Source: G965216695 sp965216695
GTDB lineage: Bacteria > Pseudomonadota > Gammaproteobacteria > Pseudomonadales > Azotimanducaceae
DNA length: 64,000 nt
NCBI GenBank assembly: GCA_965216695.1
Contig: OZ244212.1
Location: forward strand, 124,001 to 188,000
Direction of reading: 5' to 3'
Position 1 is the stretch's first letter. The number at the start of each line of letters is the position of its first letter. Of the stretch, positions 60,127 through 64,000 are shown in pieces. The notes beneath the pieces were generated by a model. It had not been told where the DNA came from. It saw only the letters and a program-made list of their open reading frames with translations, and did no database searches. The position numbers were made by a program, and so were the translations under genes.

Positions 60127-60810
60127 TCAGCGCTCGGGGACACTCTTGGTGTGCCGGACGTCCTCGCCTTTCACGAGGTAGACGGTCTGCTCACCAATGT
60201 TTTTTGCATGATCACCAATCCGCTCGAGCGCGCGGGCCACCCATATCATGCCCACAGCCCGCTCCGCGACCGCCGCCTGTTCACGGATGCTGGAAATCTG
60301 ATTGCGCACGAAGTCGTTGTAGGCAGCATCGACAGCCTCGTCCGCATTGATTACGTCCACAGCCTGCTTCGCGTCCAAGCGCGCGAACGCATTCAGCGAA
60401 TTGCGGAGCATCTCCACCACCTGCTGCTGTAATGCACGTACGTCGCTGTACTGATTCACCGGTATCTCGAGATGCGAAATATCCATCGCCATTTTTGCGA
60501 TCCGCTCCGACTCGTCGCCGATCCGTTCTAAGTCGGTACTTGCCTTCATAATGCTGATCAAGGTCCGCAGATCCGACGCCGCCGGTTGCCGCCGCGCAAG
60601 CACATGAACGCATGCGTCGTCGATCTCGATTTCAAGCGCATTCACTTTGCGTTCGTCTTCGCGCGCCTTTTCGGCCAGGCTCACGTCATGGGAAACAAGC
60701 GCTTGACACGAACGCTGAAGCTGCTGTTCTACCAACCCGCCCATTTCCATCAGCAGTGAGCGAACCGTTTCCAGCTCCGCGTCGAATTGTTCCGATATGT
60801 GTCTGCTCAT
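60127..60810 (-). CDS. phoU: Phosphate-signalling regulator PhoU
   Basis: 227 residues made of two three-helix repeats with the metal-binding patterns E/DxxxD (ALEIEIDDACVHVLARRQPAASDLRTLISIMKASTDLERIGDESERIAKMA, and RNQISSIREQAAVAERAVGMIWVARALERIGDHAKNIGEQTVYLV). PhoU links the Pst transporter to PhoR so that the Pho regulon is silent when phosphate is plentiful. Last gene of pst-phoU, 97 nt after pstB. Confidence 0.96.
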   Translation of the reverse strand: MSRHISEQFDAELETVRSLLMEMGGLVEQQLQRSCQALVSHDVSLAEKAREDERKVNALEIEIDDACVHVLARRQPAASDLRTLISIMKASTDLERIGDESERIAKMAMDISHLEIPVNQYSDVRALQQQVVEMLRNSLNAFARLDAKQAVDVINADEAVDAAYNDFVRNQISSIREQAAVAERAVGMIWVARALERIGDHAKNIGEQTVYLVKGEDVRHTKSVPER

Positions 60811-60907
60811 CGCTCTGTGCGTTGTCCTTTACCAGTCATACTTCTGCCAGTGTTCCGCCTATTGATCGCCTATCAGCGACCCATCCACCATTCACCGGTC
60901 CGCGCAT

Positions 60908-61723
60908 CTAACCGTACCGACCGGTAATGTAGTCTTCCGTCTGCTTTTCCTTGGGTGTGGTGAACACCTGATCGGTTTCCCCGAATTCTATCAGCTCGCC
61001 CAGGTACAAAAATGCGGTGTGGTCGGAAACCCGGGCGGCCTGCTGCATGTTGTGCGTCACAATCACAATAGTGTATTGGTCCTTCAGCTGATGAATCAGT
61101 TCCTCGATCTTCAACGTCGAAATCGGGTCGAGCGCGGACGCCGGCTCGTCCAAAAGTAGGACTGCCGGTTGAACCGCAACAGCGCGTGCGATCACCAGAC
61201 GTTGTTGTTGCCCGCCGGACAATCCGAGCGCCGATTCCCGCAGCCGGTCTTTCACCTCATCCCAAAGCGCGGCGCTGCGCAATGCCCACTCGACGCGTTC
61301 GTCCATCAGCGATTTCTGCGTTTCGCCTTGAATTCGCAATCCATACGCGACGTTCTCGAAGATGCTCTTCGGAAACGGATTGGGACGCTGAAACACCATG
61401 CCGACCGTTTGTCGAAGTGCCGCAACATTCACGTCGGGCGCATTGATGTCGGTACCCTCGAGCGCAATTCGACCGGTCGTGCGTACGCTATCGATCAGAT
61501 CGTTCATTCGGTTGAAACATCGCAGCAAAGTCGACTTTCCACACCCGGAAGGGCCAATAAACGCGGTGACCTGTTTCTTGGGGATCCGCATGCTGATGTC
61601 CTGTAGTGCCTGCGCCTCGCCGTAGAACAATGACCAATCGTCAACCGTCAGGCTGATGTCTCCATCTGCCGTGTCTTGGGCGGTCGATTCTTCGTTCGCC
61701 GGATGCAGATTCGCGTCGTTCAT
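60908..61723 (-). CDS. pstB: Phosphate ABC transporter ATPase PstB
   Basis: 271 residues. Walker A FIGPSGCGKSTLLRCFNRMNDL (the PstB signature), QRPNPFPKSIFENVAYGLR, ABC signature ALGLSGGQQQRLVIARA, Walker B VLLLDEPASALDPIST and H-loop IVIVTHNMQQAARVSDHTAFLYLGELIEFG. The ending EKQTEDYITGRYG is typical. It energises high-affinity phosphate uptake. The first 25 residues are a variable polar extension. Start lies 2 nt after pstA. Confidence 0.97.
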   Translation of the reverse strand: MNDANLHPANEESTAQDTADGDISLTVDDWSLFYGEAQALQDISMRIPKKQVTAFIGPSGCGKSTLLRCFNRMNDLIDSVRTTGRIALEGTDINAPDVNVAALRQTVGMVFQRPNPFPKSIFENVAYGLRIQGETQKSLMDERVEWALRSAALWDEVKDRLRESALGLSGGQQQRLVIARAVAVQPAVLLLDEPASALDPISTLKIEELIHQLKDQYTIVIVTHNMQQAARVSDHTAFLYLGELIEFGETDQVFTTPKEKQTEDYITGRYG

Positions 61724-61725
61724 GG

Positions 61726-63408
61726 TCAGCTCTCCACGCCGCGATAGCGGTTTTCGAGATTGTTGCGCAACAGAATGGCTGTGAGATTGAGCACTATGAT
61801 GATCAGCACTAGCAGCAGCGCCGTTGCGAATACCAACGGGCGTGCCGCTTCCACGTTCGGGCTCTGGAATCCGACGTCATAGATGTGGAACCCCAGATGC
61901 ATGAATTTGCGCTCCAGGTGGAGGTAGGGGAAGTTCCCGTCGAGTGGCAGCGATGGCGCCAGCTTGACCACACCGACCAGCATCAGCGGAGCAACTTCGC
62001 CTGCGGCCCGTGCGACCGCGAGGATCACGCCAGTGAGAATCGAAGGGCTGGCCATAGGCAGAACGACCTTGAACAGCGTTTCCGCTTTGGTCGCCCCGAG
62101 TGCCAGACTGCCTTCGCGAATGCTCCGTGGAATGCGCGTCAAGCCCTCCTCCGTCGACACGACCACGACCGGCACGGTCAATAGAGCAAGCGTCAGCGAC
62201 GCCCACATCAGTCCAGGTGTGCCGAACGTTGGCGCAGGGAGCGCGTCGGTAAAGAACAGTCGGTCGATGTTTCCCCCCAGGAAATAGACGAAGAACCCGA
62301 GGCCAAACACCCCGTAGACGATCGACGGCACCCCAGCTAGGTTGTTCACAGCAATTCTGATGATCCTCACGAGCGGCCCCTGCGTCGCGTATTCGCGCAG
62401 GTACACGGCTGCGACCACCCCGAACGGTGTCACGACGATCGACATCAGCAGAACCATCAGCACCGTGCCGAATATTGCCGGGTAGATTCCGCCCTCGGTA
62501 TTCGCTTCTCTGGGTGCGTCGCTAACGAAAAAGCCGACGCTGCTCAGAAAATGGCCTATTTTGTCGAAGGACGACATCGTGTTCGGCCGCCACATTCGAA
62601 CGACTTCGGAAATCGGCAGGTCGACGCGCGTGCCGTCCGCGAGCTGCAGCACCGCCGTGTCACGGTGCAGTTGGTGGCGTACATCACGCAGTATCCGCTC
62701 CTCTACCTGGTATTGCTCGCGGAGTGCCGCCATCTCCGCATCGATCTCGGCCACGCGTGCGGGTTCGGTCCGGCGGGTTGCCCCCCGGCGCGCAAGCCGC
62801 AACCGCTCCAGCTGGTAGTTGATTTCGCCGAACCGACCGCTCTCTATTCGTTCGATTTCGCCCCGCAGGGCTTTCGCTCGCGCAACCGCGCGTTCCATCG
62901 TTTCCCAGAGGCGTTCTCCGGCAACTGCGTCGCCGTCGAACTCGACCTCGACGGGGGTGCCGATCGCATTGCCCCATTCCAGGCGCTCAACCACCGCGAC
63001 GTCAGCGGGTTCGCTCATCGACGCCATTCGATGTTGATAAACCCAGCGAAAGTCGGGTGCTGCAACCCTGCGATTGCCGGTCTTCAGTAAGTAGCGCACG
63101 GGATCGTGCGACGGCGGCGAGTCGTCCTCGCGCGACAAGGATTCACGGTACTGTGCCAGCGGAACCGTTTCCTCCTCGATAACCTGTGCGAACACCTTAC
63201 GGGCTGTACCACTGTCCGAGTATTCCACGGTGACGACATCAGCCGGCCAGAAATGACCAAAACCACGCACGGCAATCAGCAGCAACAATCCCAGCACGGC
63301 TGCAATGCTGATTCCTACGGCCGCCGCATTGGCCCAGATCCACGGCAGGCCGGATTGGAACCAGGCGCGCGGTCCTTTACTCGTTTTTCCGACAATCGAC
63401 AAAGTCAT
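61726..63408 (-). CDS. pstA: Phosphate ABC transporter permease PstA, long form
   Basis: 560 residues, about twice E. coli PstA. After TM1 (about 25-50) comes a 250-residue insert including a charged coiled-coil-like stretch (about 175-255, REYQVEERILRDVRHQLHRDTAVLQLADG). The permease core follows with IFGTVLMVLLMSIVVTPFGVVAAVYLREYATQ, NNLAGVPSIVYGVFGLGFFVYFLGG and the EAA loop LGATKAETLFKVVLPMASPSILTGVILAVARAAGE. Long PstA forms occur in pseudomonads and marine gammaproteobacteria. ATGA overlap with pstC. Confidence 0.95.
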   Translation of the reverse strand: MTLSIVGKTSKGPRAWFQSGLPWIWANAAAVGISIAAVLGLLLLIAVRGFGHFWPADVVTVEYSDSGTARKVFAQVIEEETVPLAQYRESLSREDDSPPSHDPVRYLLKTGNRRVAAPDFRWVYQHRMASMSEPADVAVVERLEWGNAIGTPVEVEFDGDAVAGERLWETMERAVARAKALRGEIERIESGRFGEINYQLERLRLARRGATRRTEPARVAEIDAEMAALREQYQVEERILRDVRHQLHRDTAVLQLADGTRVDLPISEVVRMWRPNTMSSFDKIGHFLSSVGFFVSDAPREANTEGGIYPAIFGTVLMVLLMSIVVTPFGVVAAVYLREYATQGPLVRIIRIAVNNLAGVPSIVYGVFGLGFFVYFLGGNIDRLFFTDALPAPTFGTPGLMWASLTLALLTVPVVVVSTEEGLTRIPRSIREGSLALGATKAETLFKVVLPMASPSILTGVILAVARAAGEVAPLMLVGVVKLAPSLPLDGNFPYLHLERKFMHLGFHIYDVGFQSPNVEAARPLVFATALLLVLIIIVLNLTAILLRNNLENRYRGVES

Positions 63409-64000
63409 AAACTTCCGTAGCGCTCTCTGAGCCGCTGACGAACGATTTCCGCGGCGGTGTTGAATACGAAGGTAATGGCGAACAGGACCAGGGCCGCAAG
63501 AAACAGAATGCGATAGTGAGAACTCGCGACCTCGGATTCCGGCAGCTCAACGGCAATGTTCGCAGCGAATGTCCGCATGCCTTCAAAAATGTTGAAGTTC
63601 ATCACGGGCGTGTTGCCTGTTGCCATCAGCACAATCATCGTTTCGCCGACGGCGCGTCCCATGCCGATCATAACGGCCGAAAAGATGCCCGGGCTTGCGG
63701 TCAGAAGGACGACCCGAACGAGCGTTTGCCAGGGCGTTGCACCGAGTGCCAGCGAACCATTGATCAGATGCGTGGGCACACCATAGATCGCGTCCTCCGC
63801 GATCGAGAAAATCGTCGGGATCACTGCGAGCCCCATGATGAGTCCCACCACGAGTGCATTACGCTGGTCGTAGCTCAGCCCCATTACTTCCAGAAACCAG
63901 GCTCTGGAGTCGCCGCCGAAGAACAGATCCTCGAGGGTTGGACCCAATGCGAACGCAATGTACACCGTGGCCAGGATCACGGGGATGACGAGCAGGCCGA
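63405..64000 (-). CDS. pstC: Phosphate ABC transporter permease PstC, partial
   Basis: C-terminal 198 codons; the gene runs past the window end and its start is not seen. Frame from 64000 reads ...LLVIPVILATVYIAFALGPTLEDL. The EAA loop GSLALGATPWQTLVRVVLLTASPGIFSAVMIGMGRAVGETMIVLMATGN and the FRTFAANIAVELPE segment are characteristic of PstC. Partner of PstA in the phosphate channel; pstS should lie beyond the window. Confidence 0.93.
   Translation of the reverse strand, partial: GLLVIPVILATVYIAFALGPTLEDLFFGGDSRAWFLEVMGLSYDQRNALVVGLIMGLAVIPTIFSIAEDAIYGVPTHLINGSLALGATPWQTLVRVVLLTASPGIFSAVMIGMGRAVGETMIVLMATGNTPVMNFNIFEGMRTFAANIAVELPESEVASSHYRILFLAALVLFAITFVFNTAAEIVRQRLRERYGSL

Overview
The window looks like a contiguous chromosomal segment of a gammaproteobacterium. 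The evidence is gene order and gene families: lolC-lolD-lolE next to comEC, exbB-exbD-msbA/lpxK-kdsB, murB facing rne, rne diverging from rluC, yceD-rpmF-plsX-fabD-fabG-acpP-fabF-pabC-mltG-tmk-holB-pilZ, a pst-phoU cluster, and EpmC. The DNA is moderately GC-rich. An ApbE/NqrM pair (maturation of the sodium-pumping NADH:quinone oxidoreductase), PilZ and many CoA- and Mo-dependent oxidation genes fit an aerobic, possibly marine, free-living bacterium. No species is claimed. I see no tRNA, rRNA, CRISPR array, insertion sequence or prophage.

Layout. 79-4089 (minus): three envelope genes, two lipoproteins and a secreted TPR protein with a TonB-like C-terminus. 4220-8561 (plus): six overlapping genes from a TusA-like protein through EpmC to an RlmI-like methyltransferase. 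8580-15583: metabolic genes, mostly on minus (alaA, a split membrane/spermidine-synthase-like pair, rhodanese, enoyl-CoA hydratase, phosphatase, dicarboxylate symporter), plus msrB and a 68-residue unknown on plus. 15614-20078 (plus): apbE-nqrM, then the lipoprotein-release exporter lolCDE. 20047-23659: DUF2062 protein, comEC and a PilZ-domain protein. 23681-26301: clpB behind a clear heat-shock promoter. 26302-27090: a near-perfect LexA box followed by a short leader ORF and an unrecognised 126-codon ORF. 27091-35121: galU, exbBD, an MsbA-LpxK fusion, kdsB, an inserted SDR gene, an AlkB-like gene and murB. 35123-39964: rne, rluC, maf. 40035-49184: ribosome, fatty-acid, folate, peptidoglycan and replication genes in one long co-directional run. 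49228-53160 (minus): acetyltransferase, S9 peptidase and Xaa-Pro dipeptidase. 53296-60123: a three-subunit Mo hydroxylase with a MoaD-like protein and an acyl-CoA dehydrogenase, then HAD and SDR genes. 60127-64000 (minus): phoU, pstB, pstA and a partial pstC.

How it fits together. Much of the window serves the envelope. The fab genes supply acyl-ACP, MsbA-LpxK and KdsB act in lipid A/Kdo assembly and export, MurB and MltG act on peptidoglycan, LolCDE releases lipoproteins, and ExbBD energises outer-membrane transport. The most unusual items are the single continuous ORF joining the lipid A flippase MsbA to the lipid A 4'-kinase LpxK, the LexA-box locus with an unknown product, the absence of fabH between plsX and fabD, a DNA polymerase III delta' subunit without its zinc cysteines, and a Mo-hydroxylase operon carrying its own ubiquitin-like sulfur-carrier homologue.
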